Below are positions 36,173 to 45,267 of a DNA stretch of 64,000 nucleotides, piece after piece (the first letter of the stretch is position 1; each line of letters begins with the position of its first letter). Source of the DNA: an uncultured Methanomassiliicoccus sp. (GTDB lineage: Archaea; Thermoplasmatota; Thermoplasmata; Methanomassiliicoccales; Methanomassiliicoccaceae); contig CALUEU010000005.1 of assembly GCA_944319735.1 (NCBI GenBank), forward strand, positions 62,001 through 126,000, written 5' to 3'. A model generated the notes under the pieces. It was not told where the DNA came from. It ran no database searches and was given only the letters and a program-made list of their open reading frames with translations. Made by a program: the position numbers and the translations under genes.

Positions 36173-36664
36173 CTACTGGTATTCTTCCCAGCACACAATC
36201 TCATCTAGATCTTTTCTGGGTCTTGCAGCAGGCGATTCATCTGGGTAGCCAACAGTCATACAAAGAGCTACGCGCATATCTGCTGGTATTTTAGCAACCG
36301 CTTTTACCTTATCTTCTTCAAAGGCTCCTATCCAGCAGGTACCTATCCCCAGTTCTTCTGCCTGGAGGGTTATATGGTCAAGCATAATCACGCAGTCTTC
36401 TGCGCTCCATCTTTTTTCAGGATTATGAACAGCAATTAAAACTGCCGCACATTCTTTCACAAAACCCTGGTTTTTGCAGGCTGATACCATGTCTGATTTT
36501 ATCTTCTCATCTGTAATCACAATCAGCTTCCTTGCCTGATCATTCCTTGCAGACGGCGATAAACGTGCAGCTTCAAGAATCTTAGACATGTCTTCTTTGG
36601 AAAGTTGCTCTGGCTTGTATTTTCTGGTACTTCTTCTGCTTGCAATAGCTGTGCTTACATCCAT
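36173..36664 (-). CDS. Nitroreductase family flavoprotein
   Basis: 163 residues from ATG 36664 (AAGGTGA four bases upstream). FMN motifs AIASRRSTRKYKPEQLSKEDM, ARLSPSARNDQ and LGIGTCWIGAF. Short nitroreductase type; substrate unknown. The stop is TAG inside the SD of the next gene, and a second stop (TGA) follows after two codons. Confidence 0.82.
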   Translation of the reverse strand: MDVSTAIASRRSTRKYKPEQLSKEDMSKILEAARLSPSARNDQARKLIVITDEKIKSDMVSACKNQGFVKECAAVLIAVHNPEKRWSAEDCVIMLDHITLQAEELGIGTCWIGAFEEDKVKAVAKIPADMRVALCMTVGYPDESPAARPRKDLDEIVCWEEYQ

Positions 36665-36678
36665 ATTTTTCACCTTAT

Positions 36679-37749
36679 CTATTCTAAATGCTCCAGTATG
36701 GCTGTATAGTCATTAGGATTTATCTCCATGTTAAGGTCTTCATGACAAATCCGACAGGTGCCGTCCGTTTTCTGTGCACGGGATACTCTCCTTACCGCAA
36801 TACGACCACATTTTGGGCAGATGGTGTCTTGGGCGCTTGGATAATTGACATTTCCCAAGTATACATATTTGAGACCTTGTTTCTGCCCTATTTGTCTGGC
36901 ATCTATGAGAGTGCTTATCGGAGTATTTTCAAGATGCCGCAGCTCATAACATGGATGGAATGCGTTGAAATGCACAGGTATTCTTTCGTTCATCTCAGAT
37001 ACCCAGCGTGTGAATTTTTCCAACTCTTCATTGCTGTCGTTTATTCCTGGTATCACAAGATATGTCAGTTCAACATGGCGCTTACTCTCAACTGCTAGCT
37101 TTACACTCTCTAAAACAGGGTCAAGTGTTCCGCCGCAGTATTTTTTATAAAACTGGTTTGAAAATGATTTTACATCTATATTGAAAGCGTCTATGTATTC
37201 GAGAAGTTCAGTCATGGGTTCCTTCTGAATGTAACCGTTGGTCACACATACTGTGTATAGCCCTTTCTTTTTGGCTTCCATTGCAGTATCTTCCATGAAT
37301 TCATACCAGACTGTCGGTTCATTGTAAGTAAATGCAATTCCGCTGCATTTTTGCATCAATGCTTTTTTACAGACTTCTTCCGGCGAGGTAACAACTGAGT
37401 TCACCACCCACATCTGTGATATCTGATAATTTTGACAGTTTTTGCAGCTTAGATTACATCCCCAGCCGCCGATTGAATATACATATGTAGATGGATGAAA
37501 ATGATACAGTGGCTTTTTCTCAATTGGATCTGCATGGGCTGAAGAAAGATTCCCATAAGGTGTTTCAAGAACACCGTCATCGTTGCATCTCACTTTGCAG
37601 ATCCCAGACTTATTTTTTGGTATCATGCAGCTGTGTGGACATAATTCACAATGCACATATGCGCCGCACTTTTCCCAGTATTTTCCAATCTGGTATTCAG
37701 CTTTTGAAATGTTCCCATCCCCTGTATTCCAATTCAATGGGTTTTCCAT
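36679..37749 (-). CDS. amrS: AmmeMemoRadiSam-type radical SAM protein
   Basis: 356 residues, COG1180 type. Radical SAM cluster in SIGGWGCNLSCKNCQN; N-terminal Cys motif CELCPHSCMIPKNKSGICKVR and a C-terminal zinc-like CPKCGR...CRICHEDL. The AMMECR1-Memo-RadicalSAM system is conserved but its product is not known to me; the Memo and AMMECR1 genes are not adjacent here. It overlaps the end of thiL by 53 bases in another frame. The stop is TAG, followed by two codons and TGA. Confidence 0.82.
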   Translation of the reverse strand: MENPLNWNTGDGNISKAEYQIGKYWEKCGAYVHCELCPHSCMIPKNKSGICKVRCNDDGVLETPYGNLSSAHADPIEKKPLYHFHPSTYVYSIGGWGCNLSCKNCQNYQISQMWVVNSVVTSPEEVCKKALMQKCSGIAFTYNEPTVWYEFMEDTAMEAKKKGLYTVCVTNGYIQKEPMTELLEYIDAFNIDVKSFSNQFYKKYCGGTLDPVLESVKLAVESKRHVELTYLVIPGINDSNEELEKFTRWVSEMNERIPVHFNAFHPCYELRHLENTPISTLIDARQIGQKQGLKYVYLGNVNYPSAQDTICPKCGRIAVRRVSRAQKTDGTCRICHEDLNMEINPNDYTAILEHLE

Positions 37750-38659
37750 TTTTTATCATGATATTATCATTTCCTTTGGCTTCACCAATAATGTAAAAAT
37801 GGTCTCCCAGTACTCTGCGTAAGTATTCTTCCCCCTGAGGGTCGAATGTGAATACAAGTTCATATTCTCCTCCATAGTACAGTACAGTTTCTATCTCGTC
37901 TGAGTTTGTCTTTGAGATAACGTCTTTAGTTTCTTCAGTGATGGGAATTTTTTCCCAGTCAACTTGAAAATATACGCCCCTGCTATGTCTAGAGATCTCA
38001 TTGATTGAATATGCTAATCCGTCTGTTATGTCCATGCACGCCGTGACATATCCTGAATCGGAAAGAATGCAGCCTTCTTTGGTTCTTGGAAACGGTGTGA
38101 ACAGAGTCTTTTTAACACTCGGGGCGTCAACATTGAACTGGACAGCAAAGAATCCGGCAGCAGCGGTTCCTATGGGTCCAGTAACTGCTATGAGGTCTCC
38201 AGGTTTCGCTCCGCCCCTCTTCAACATTTTCTTTTCATCTACTATGCCAAGTGCTGTTCCAGAAATCACTATGCCAGCGCCTTCTTTAGTGTCTCCACCC
38301 AGAATCTCTCCGCCGACAGCTTCTGAACACTCCCGCACACCCCTCATCAGCTCCCTGAAGCAAGAGACTTCAAGGTCTCTCTCCATGAATAACGACACTA
38401 GTATCCCTATGGGAGCTGCACCCATGGCGGCTACATCGCTGTAATTTACTGCAGCTGCGAACCATCCAATGTCATAATAACTCATCCCTTCAGATGTGTG
38501 AGTCTTTTTAGACATGATGTCTGACGAAATCACTATGCATTTATCGCCTATTTTTATGGCAGCGGCGTCGTCCCCTGGCCCTAATGCTACTCTGCTGTGT
38601 GTGTTTTTAACAATCTCATTCACAAGTGCTTTTTCGCCGATAGTGCCCAGGGTATCCAT
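37697..38659 (-). CDS. thiL: Thiamine-monophosphate kinase
   Basis: 320 residues. LGPGDDAAAI, NYSDVAAMGAAPIGILVSL, GGDTKEG and MDITDGLAYSINEI are ThiL signatures. It makes thiamine diphosphate, needed by enzymes such as IlvB. Predicted leaderless: ATTATAAT (minus, centre about 38681) lies some 24 bases before ATG 38659. First gene of a five-gene unit thiL-amrS-nitroreductase-AGT/EndoV-panE. Confidence 0.92.
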   Translation of the reverse strand: MDTLGTIGEKALVNEIVKNTHSRVALGPGDDAAAIKIGDKCIVISSDIMSKKTHTSEGMSYYDIGWFAAAVNYSDVAAMGAAPIGILVSLFMERDLEVSCFRELMRGVRECSEAVGGEILGGDTKEGAGIVISGTALGIVDEKKMLKRGGAKPGDLIAVTGPIGTAAAGFFAVQFNVDAPSVKKTLFTPFPRTKEGCILSDSGYVTACMDITDGLAYSINEISRHSRGVYFQVDWEKIPITEETKDVISKTNSDEIETVLYYGGEYELVFTFDPQGEEYLRRVLGDHFYIIGEAKGNDNIMIKNGKPIELEYRGWEHFKS

Positions 38660-38873
38660 GATTTACAAACTACACATTATAATTTTAATAGTTGCCTCAG
38701 AAGAAGTCTGAATTTTGGTGACTGTTTTGATGTTTACCTAATTTTTCGTAGTTTCAGTCTTAGATGAATACGATTATCGATTTTTAGGCAGTATTTTTGT
38801 ACGAAAAAATGCGAATTGAGATGGTTAGTGTCGAACCGTTAAATATTGAGAGCATAATTGTCCCTCGATCTTG

Positions 38874-40115
38874 ATGAAATTAACCATTCCTTATGGGAAG
38901 GACGAAGCGCAAGACTTAGTCATCCCAGATGAAAACTTTGCAGGTGTAATCTACCCTAATGATGTAACAGTCGGAAACGAATCCGAGGAGATCCGCCGGG
39001 CACTAGATAATCCAGCAGGAGGTCCAACTCTTGAAGAGTTCCTCAAAGGTGGCAAAGATGTAGTATTCATCGTCAATGATGGAACTCGTCCGACACCAAC
39101 CAGAAAAGTCTTAGATGCACTGGATGAACGCATGGACCTTTCATCAGCTAGATACCTGATTGCAACGGGTTCTCACCGTGCCCCTACAGATGAAGAATAT
39201 GATTTCATCTTCGGAAAGCACTACCCGACTTTGAAGGAAAAGATATTTTCTCACGATTCCAAGAATGATAACTGCATTAATCTGGGGAAATCAAAGAACG
39301 GCACTGAAATGGAAGTCAATGAGATGGCAGTCAATGCCGATAGGCTTGTAATAATCACTTCCGTTGAGCCTCATTATTTTGCAGGTTATACTGGAGGCCG
39401 GAAAAGCTTCCTTCCTGGTGTCGCTTCATACAAAACAATTGAGCAGAACCACAAGCTGGCAATGAAGCGTGAAGCTCAGGCCTTGGTTCTTGATGGAAAT
39501 CCAGTCCATGAGGATATGATGGACGCTCTTGAGGTTGTCAAAGGCAAACAGATATTTGCAATCCAGATTGTGTTAGACAGACATCAAAACATTTACAAAG
39601 TGGAAGCGGGAGATCTCCACAAATCATTTGCTGCGGCTGTGGCACATGCCAATGAAGTGTTCTCCGTCAAAATAAAAGAAAAAGCCGACATCGTGGTATC
39701 CGTTGCCCCTTACCCAATGGATGTGGATTTATATCAGTCGCAGAAAGCTCTGGACAATGGAAAATGGGCGTTGAAAGATGACGGCGTCATAATAATGGTT
39801 TCAAAATGCAGAGAAGGTGTAGGACATCCTACTTTCCTGCAGCAGCTTTCACTTTCAAACGATCCCAAAGAAGTACTTGAAAATCTGGCGAAAGAGTATA
39901 AATTAGGATACCATAAAGCAGCAAAAATGGCAGAAATTGCTGTATGGGCTAATATGTGGGCTGTCACTGAACTTGACCACGAGCTTTTGAAGAAAGCAAA
40001 CATTAGACCATTCTACAAGATTCAGGATGCAATTGATACTGCTTTGAGTTTGAAGAATGATGCTAAAATCCTAGTCAGCATGGATGGAAGCATCACTGTT
40101 CCGAGGGTGGAATGA
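38874..40115 (+). CDS. LarA-like (nickel-pincer lactate racemase family) protein
   Basis: 413 residues from ATG 38874. LarA signatures: VNDGTRPTPTRKVLDAL, IATGSHRAPTDEE and EPHYFAGYTGGRKSFLPGVASY. Family members use the nickel-pincer nucleotide for racemase or epimerase chemistry; no larB, larC or larE is in the window. TATA-like TTAAATATT (38839-38847) predicts a 5' UTR of about six bases. The stop overlaps the ATG of an HdrD-like gene, so the two are coupled; the true substrate is unknown. Confidence 0.85.
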   Translation: MKLTIPYGKDEAQDLVIPDENFAGVIYPNDVTVGNESEEIRRALDNPAGGPTLEEFLKGGKDVVFIVNDGTRPTPTRKVLDALDERMDLSSARYLIATGSHRAPTDEEYDFIFGKHYPTLKEKIFSHDSKNDNCINLGKSKNGTEMEVNEMAVNADRLVIITSVEPHYFAGYTGGRKSFLPGVASYKTIEQNHKLAMKREAQALVLDGNPVHEDMMDALEVVKGKQIFAIQIVLDRHQNIYKVEAGDLHKSFAAAVAHANEVFSVKIKEKADIVVSVAPYPMDVDLYQSQKALDNGKWALKDDGVIIMVSKCREGVGHPTFLQQLSLSNDPKEVLENLAKEYKLGYHKAAKMAEIAVWANMWAVTELDHELLKKANIRPFYKIQDAIDTALSLKNDAKILVSMDGSITVPRVE

Positions 40116-41221
40116 CTATGGCAGATTATATAGAGTGTACTAACTTAAAAGACCTTAAAACTGAGATGATGACATGCACAATGTGCGGATTCTGCAAGAG
40201 TGTATGTCCGGCATTTGAAAACACTGGTTGGGATAGAGGAGTAGCAAGGGGAAGAATGATTCTCTCATATGGTTTGATGCAGAACGAAATTCCAGCCGAT
40301 AAGTCTGTAATTGAAGCTCTCTATCAATGCACGACCTGTAAAGACTGCGAAAGGCGCTGTCCCTCTAATGTGAGGGTAGTAGATGTAGTAGAGAGTGCCC
40401 GCAGAGATCTAGTCGCTGCAGGAAATATCCTCCCTCAGCACAAGAAAGTCATTGACAGCATCCTAAAGTTTGGAAATCCATTCGGAGAGGAAAAATCAGT
40501 CCCTGAAATTCTCGGACAGGTGCCTAAAAATGCTAAGCTGGGATATTTTGTTGGATGTACTTCAGCATACAGAAATACATCAACTGCAAAAGCTACGATA
40601 TCTATTCTTTCAAAGCTAGGTGAAGATTTCACATTGGTAAATGAAGTATGCTGTGGAAGCGTAATGCAGCGTGTAGGCTGGAATGAAGAAGATGTTAAAG
40701 CACAGATGAAAAAGAATATTGATGCAATTGCAGCTCAGGGAGTCGAGACTGTCGTATTTTCATGCGCAGGCTGTTATCGTATGTTCAAAGAAGAATATCC
40801 AAAATACGTAGATGTTCCCTTCAAAGTTCTTCACATCTCTGAATATCTAGACTCTAAAGATCTCAAGCTTTCTTCATTAGACAAGAAAGTAACATATCAT
40901 GATCCATGCCACCTGGGACGTCACGCAGGCGTTTACAAATCACCAAGAAATGTAATTTCAAAGATTCCCGGTGCAGAATTCAAGGAGATGCCCAGAAACT
41001 CTGCAACTTCCCGCTGTTGCGGAGGCGGTGGCGGTGTAAGATCAGCTTATCCAGACTTGTCTTCTCAAATCGCAGCAGACCGTGTTGAAGAAGCCAGTTT
41101 TGCTGACCTCTTAGTCACTTCCTGTCCATTCTGTGTGAATAATCTGAAAGTAGGAAAAGACCAGAGTAAAGCAGACGTGGAAATTGTAGATCTTGTAGAG
41201 CTTGTAGAATCTCTTCTATGA
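40112..41221 (+). CDS. hdrD: HdrD-like iron-sulfur protein (heterodisulfide reductase catalytic subunit family)
   Basis: 369 residues. Two 4Fe-4S motifs at C22-C32 and C73-C83 (CTMCGFCKSVCP, CTTCKDCERRCP), then two CCG domains: C149, CC180-181, C218/C221, and C266, CC302-303, C338/C341. This is the complete HdrD layout, which binds the noncubane clusters that reduce CoM-S-S-CoB. Glycolate or lactate oxidase subunits have the same layout, so its pairing with a LarA-like gene leaves that alternative open. Starts at ATGA overlap with larA. Confidence 0.82.
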   Translation: MTMADYIECTNLKDLKTEMMTCTMCGFCKSVCPAFENTGWDRGVARGRMILSYGLMQNEIPADKSVIEALYQCTTCKDCERRCPSNVRVVDVVESARRDLVAAGNILPQHKKVIDSILKFGNPFGEEKSVPEILGQVPKNAKLGYFVGCTSAYRNTSTAKATISILSKLGEDFTLVNEVCCGSVMQRVGWNEEDVKAQMKKNIDAIAAQGVETVVFSCAGCYRMFKEEYPKYVDVPFKVLHISEYLDSKDLKLSSLDKKVTYHDPCHLGRHAGVYKSPRNVISKIPGAEFKEMPRNSATSRCCGGGGGVRSAYPDLSSQIAADRVEEASFADLLVTSCPFCVNNLKVGKDQSKADVEIVDLVELVESLL

Positions 41222-41232
41222 GCTCGATAACT

Positions 41233-41260
41233 ATCAGTGCATTCTTCAAAATGCACTGAT
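41233..41260. repeat. 11-bp inverted repeat between hdrD-like gene and folP
   Basis: ATCAGTGCATT and AATGCACTGAT are perfectly complementary around CTTCAA. No T-tract follows, so it may be an mRNA-processing or stability hairpin. It shares AGTGCATTC with the hairpin at 27500. Confidence 0.5.
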
Positions 41261-41283
41261 CAACCCATATCTGGAGATATATT

Positions 41284-42117
41284 TTGAAAAACATCAGTAG
41301 CATTTTTTCAGATTCTTCTTCAAAAAGTCCCCTTGTAATGGGAATTCTGAATATGACTCCAGACTCATTCTCAGATGGCGGCAAATATGTCGATTTCAAA
41401 ACGGCTCAGATTCATGCAGAGCGGATGCTTGAAGACGGTGTAGATATCATTGACATCGGTGGAGAATCTACTCGTCCAGGTTCATCTGCGGTTCCTATGA
41501 ATGAAGAGTTGAAAAGAGTTATTCCAACATTGAAGTGGATCACAGATTCATACGATATCCCTGTATCTATTGATACAAGAAAAGCAGAGGTTGCAGAAGC
41601 AGCTCTAGATGCTGGAGCTTCAATAATCAATGATGTCAGCGGGTTTAGTGAAGATATGACGAGGTTAATTGCTTCTTCTGGAGCAAAAGCTGTGCTCATG
41701 CACTCCCTGTGGGATCCCGGCATAATGCAGAAAAAAGTTCAGCCAGACACATATTCAAACATAATTCCTGATATAATTTCTTGGGCAGAGCAGAGAATTT
41801 CTGTTGCCGAAGATATAGGAGTAAAAAGAAGTCAATTGATTTTTGATCCGGGTATTGGATTCGGAAAACTCACAAGTCACAATCTTGAGATTGTCAAAAG
41901 ATGTGCTGAACTAAAATCCTTAGGTTTGCCTGTGCTGATCGGGGCTTCACGTAAAAACTTCATTGGAGAGCTGACTAAAAAATCACCTTCCGAAAGGCTC
42001 GGTGGAAGCTTAGCCGTTGTAGCAGCAGTGTACGGCTGTGCAGACATTGTAAGGGTTCACGATGTCTCAGAGACTATAGATCTGATTAAAATTCTGGACG
42101 CTCTCAGAGAATATTAA
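41284..42117 (+). CDS. folP: Dihydropteroate synthase (bacterial type)
   Basis: 277 residues. VMGILNMTPDSFSDGGKY, DIIDIGGESTRPGSS, INDVSGF, DPGIGFGK and LIGASRKNFIG are the full set of FolP motifs. It joins p-aminobenzoate to the pterin, implying synthesis of folate or a related pterin. TTG 41284 has GGAGAT upstream. It lies 62 bases after the hdrD-like gene with a hairpin between. Confidence 0.92.
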   Translation: MKNISSIFSDSSSKSPLVMGILNMTPDSFSDGGKYVDFKTAQIHAERMLEDGVDIIDIGGESTRPGSSAVPMNEELKRVIPTLKWITDSYDIPVSIDTRKAEVAEAALDAGASIINDVSGFSEDMTRLIASSGAKAVLMHSLWDPGIMQKKVQPDTYSNIIPDIISWAEQRISVAEDIGVKRSQLIFDPGIGFGKLTSHNLEIVKRCAELKSLGLPVLIGASRKNFIGELTKKSPSERLGGSLAVVAAVYGCADIVRVHDVSETIDLIKILDALREY

Positions 42118-42141
42118 ATCTCAGCATTTTAAAAAATTGGG

Positions 42142-42149
42142 TATAAATA
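42142..42149 (+). promoter_or_regulatory. TATA box of MMPL transporter gene
   Basis: TATAAATA, predicting transcription from about 42171 and therefore a 5' UTR of roughly 160 bases before ATG 42332, long for this genome. Confidence 0.5.
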
Positions 42150-42263
42150 CTATACATTACTTGTGGGAATCATACAATCTCCTTGTTAACATGCTTCCTT
42201 TTGACGGGAATATGTGTTGATAAAACCTTCATTTGAAGATTTTGAGGAGATGCTTTGATTTAC

Positions 42264-42326
42264 GCTAATGCCGGTGCACTTTAGTTCACCGCACATGAAT
42301 GACACGTGCAACCCGTGCCGGAGGAA
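42264..42326 (+). promoter_or_regulatory. Structured 5' UTR segment before MMPL gene
   Basis: CGGTG pairs with CACCG (loop of ten), CACG with CGTG, and alternatively CCGGTGCAC with GTGCA-ACC and CCGG next to the SD GGAGG (about 42320-42324). Competing pairings near the SD suggest translational control; no known riboswitch class was recognised. Confidence 0.3.
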
Positions 42327-42331
42327 ATTAG

Positions 42332-44899
42332 ATGATAGAAAAACTCGCTAGTTTCATAACTAAACGTTATAAGTTGATCATTGCAATCTGGATTGTTGCA
42401 TTAATCATTGCAGTGCCATTTGTTCCTAAGTTGAGTCAGGTTTTAGTATATGACGAGACTCAAATGGCTCCTCCAGATGTTGAATCAATGTCTGCTCAGG
42501 ATTTTATAAATGAGAATTTTGGAAATGCTGAGGCGGTTCCAGGTACAATCCTTGTCTTGGAATCTCCAGAAAGCATTACTGATCCAGAATCCTTGGCTCT
42601 GATCTATTCGATACAAGATCAATTATATCGGACATATGGTTCTGATGTAACTGTAACTTCGGTTTATACGCCCTTTCAAGAAATTTTAATGATAATGAAT
42701 GGTGTGTATTATCAAATCATAGGTCAAAATCCAGCTTTAAAAAATTACCCTGATCAAGTAGCTGCGATCGTATTGTCTCAGTTAAGTGAAATGGGTGTGT
42801 TGCCAGCTGACCTAAGCCAAGATCAAAAAACGGAATTGATAGGTGTAATTATTAAAGTTGGAGATTTGGGAGTTTCTCCCGATCAAGCTACCCTACTTGG
42901 ACTTAATTATGACATAACAAAAGAAATGGGCATAAGCAACATTGAAACATTATCTCCCGTAATTGGCGATTCCCTATCACTCCTGGTCTCTGAAAATGGA
43001 AAAATTACCATGATGACATTCTCCTATGGAGAGAAAGGAACTGCTACGGCAGAACAGCTTTCTGAACTCAGAGAAATAGTCAATGGGGCTGCTGAAGGAA
43101 CATCAATCCAACATTGGATCACCGGATCAGATCCTTTAGGATCAGACCTTGAAGAAAGTACAATGAGTGATCTAAGAATCATCGAACCAGTCACAATAGT
43201 TCTTGTTTTAGTCCTCATCGGTTTGTTCTTCCGCTCCTTATTGGGTGCCGTGATGCCACCGCTTTCAGTAGGTATTGCGTTAGGCATCTCATTCTCTTTA
43301 GTATACCTACTAAGCTTTGTGATGCAGATTCACTACTCAGTACAAACACTCATGCTTACGGGTATGATGGGCGCTGGGTGTGATTATTGTATATTCATTT
43401 TATCGCGTTATAGGGAGGAACGCAAAGCCGGAAGGGATAAAGAGAGTAGCGTAAGGGAGTCGGTCATGTGGGCTGGAGAATCCATCGCTACTTCCGGTGC
43501 AACAGTAATCATCGGTTTCGGTGCCCTGGCAATTGCAAACTTCTCAATGCTTCAGTCAATGGGTATCGCACTGGCACTTGGTGTGCTGATAGCATTACTC
43601 GTAGCTTTAACATTAATACCTTCATTACTCATGCTGTTAGGAGACAAACTCTTCTGGCCAGCTAAATTCGGCAAGCCTTCTGATCCAGAGACATTTAAAA
43701 AGAGGTTTATGAAAAAGAAGGACAAAGAAGGTTACTTTGCTCGCAGTGCAAAGTTTGCCATAAAGCATGCAAAAGTCATGGTAGTCGCTATGATTTTAAT
43801 TTCAGTACCTGCAATCTATCTGGTAGCTGAAATGGATCAAAGCTATGACTTTGTAGGCGCCATGGCTGAAACCGAGAGCACTGAAGGACTTGCAGTATTA
43901 GGTGAAGGTTTTGGAGCTGGTGTAATCCAGCCTACTCAGATTGCTATAGAATTTAATGAACCAATACTATCTGAAGAAAACAACCCCGCCATTGATGAGG
44001 CGAGGGATTTAGCAAAAATGCTTGCGGACATGGATGGTGTCGCTTCAGTCACTGATATAGATCAGCAAGTGAAAAATGGAACTATCGAGTCAATTCTAAG
44101 TAAAGACGGTAAGTCACTATTGCTGACTGTGGTATTCCAAAACGATCCATATGATGAAACCTCAATGAATGCCCTCAACGACATGAGAGAAATCAACCCT
44201 GAAGAACAGGGATGGACCTCAATGAATGCAGTTTACGTTGGCGGTTCTACAGCTTTGATGTATGATATTTCACAGCTTGTTCAAAACGATATGAACACTG
44301 TGGAGATCGTAGTAGTAATTGCCATCTATCTTGTACTGCTCTTCGTTTTGGGAGCTGTAATCAGTCCGCTCAGGTCTATCATCACAATCCTATTGAGTAT
44401 CTCATGGACCCTAGCAGTGATGGTACTACTATTCCAGTATGGCTTAGGACAAGATATCTTATGGATCGTGCCAATGGTTCTTCTAGTGGTCTGTCTCGGA
44501 CTGGGAATGGATTATGATATTCTGCTCACTACGAGAATACGTGAGGAGATTGCGAAAGGAAAATCCAACAATGATGCAATTGTATACTCAGTTGAAAAGA
44601 CTGGAGGAATCATCACAGCATGTGGGTTCATCATGGCAGCAGCCTTTGGAAGCATGATGCTATCCAGCGGATACCTTCTCAAAGAATTTGGATTTGCGCT
44701 GATGTTCGCAATTCTTCTGGATGCCATGTTTGTTCGTATCTATCTTGTTCCAGCAATAATGTCTCTGCTTGGCAAATGGAACTGGTGGGCACCAGCACCC
44801 ATAGCAAAGATGTACAAAAAGAGAAATGCTAGAAGGATGAAGAATGTCCAAGCTTCTCAGGACTACCTCTCTTCATGGCAAAGAAAACCGGAGGAATAA
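42332..44899 (+). CDS. MMPL/RND-superfamily transporter
   Basis: 855 residues with two halves, each a helix, a large extracytoplasmic domain and five or six helices. Core motifs GMMGAGCDYCIFILSRYREER and LGLGMDYDILLTTRIREEI, at equivalent places in the two halves, carry the membrane Asp-Tyr proton-relay pair of MmpL/YdfJ proteins. Substrate unknown: lipid, isoprenoid or drug export are the usual roles. SD GGAGGAAATTAG precedes ATG 42332. A GGAGG/CCTCC hairpin follows the stop. Confidence 0.9.
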   Translation: MIEKLASFITKRYKLIIAIWIVALIIAVPFVPKLSQVLVYDETQMAPPDVESMSAQDFINENFGNAEAVPGTILVLESPESITDPESLALIYSIQDQLYRTYGSDVTVTSVYTPFQEILMIMNGVYYQIIGQNPALKNYPDQVAAIVLSQLSEMGVLPADLSQDQKTELIGVIIKVGDLGVSPDQATLLGLNYDITKEMGISNIETLSPVIGDSLSLLVSENGKITMMTFSYGEKGTATAEQLSELREIVNGAAEGTSIQHWITGSDPLGSDLEESTMSDLRIIEPVTIVLVLVLIGLFFRSLLGAVMPPLSVGIALGISFSLVYLLSFVMQIHYSVQTLMLTGMMGAGCDYCIFILSRYREERKAGRDKESSVRESVMWAGESIATSGATVIIGFGALAIANFSMLQSMGIALALGVLIALLVALTLIPSLLMLLGDKLFWPAKFGKPSDPETFKKRFMKKKDKEGYFARSAKFAIKHAKVMVVAMILISVPAIYLVAEMDQSYDFVGAMAETESTEGLAVLGEGFGAGVIQPTQIAIEFNEPILSEENNPAIDEARDLAKMLADMDGVASVTDIDQQVKNGTIESILSKDGKSLLLTVVFQNDPYDETSMNALNDMREINPEEQGWTSMNAVYVGGSTALMYDISQLVQNDMNTVEIVVVIAIYLVLLFVLGAVISPLRSIITILLSISWTLAVMVLLFQYGLGQDILWIVPMVLLVVCLGLGMDYDILLTTRIREEIAKGKSNNDAIVYSVEKTGGIITACGFIMAAAFGSMMLSSGYLLKEFGFALMFAILLDAMFVRIYLVPAIMSLLGKWNWWAPAPIAKMYKKRNARRMKNVQASQDYLSSWQRKPEE

Positions 44900-44930
44900 T
44901 CCTCCCCTTTCTTCTTTATTTTTAAGCTGA
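44890..44930 (+). terminator. Terminator of MMPL gene
   Basis: GGAGG (44890-44894) and CCTCC (44901-44905) around AATAAT, overlapping the stop, then CCTTTCTTCTTTATTTTT. Confidence 0.5.
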
Positions 44931-44933
44931 TTT

Positions 44934-45131
44934 TTAAAAGTAGAAAATTACGCCTATTACAATTACGACTATTGCCGCTGCAACGATGAATAAATTCTCT
45001 TTGAGATTTGACTTCTTTGTTTTAGTCTCATACTCAGTCTTACACTTTTCAGAGCAGTATTCTTCACCTTCAGTAATAGGTTCTTCGCATAATTTACAAT
45101 GTGAATGTGGTACAAGGCGTGCAGTCGCCAT
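44934..45131 (-). CDS. Small zinc-ribbon membrane protein (DUF2116-like)
   Basis: 65 residues from ATG 45131 (AGGAAG upstream). HCKLCEEPITEGEEYCSEKC is a treble-clef-like zinc ribbon, followed by a charged linker and a single C-terminal helix FIVAAAIVVIVIGVIFYF. This is the archaeal Zn-ribbon plus tail-anchor design; function unknown. Monocistronic. Confidence 0.75.
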   Translation of the reverse strand: MATARLVPHSHCKLCEEPITEGEEYCSEKCKTEYETKTKKSNLKENLFIVAAAIVVIVIGVIFYF

Positions 45132-45267
45132 GCTTCCTGCTAACACCATGGCATGTACTTAAAGCATTATCCTGCTCATTATGTTTTATACAAATTTCAT
45201 AGATTGACGCTGTATGCATATGTCGCATCCAATCTTCCAGATTATGAGATATCAAACCCTTAAATTA

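Noticed and set aside
41233-41260. Hairpin after the hdrD-like gene as a factor-free terminator
   Set aside because: No T-tract follows on the plus strand, and folP is close downstream without a clear TATA box.
42191-42220. Nine-codon ORF in the MMPL 5' UTR as a leader peptide
   Set aside because: Codon content is not biased, there is no SD and it is not at the predicted transcript start.
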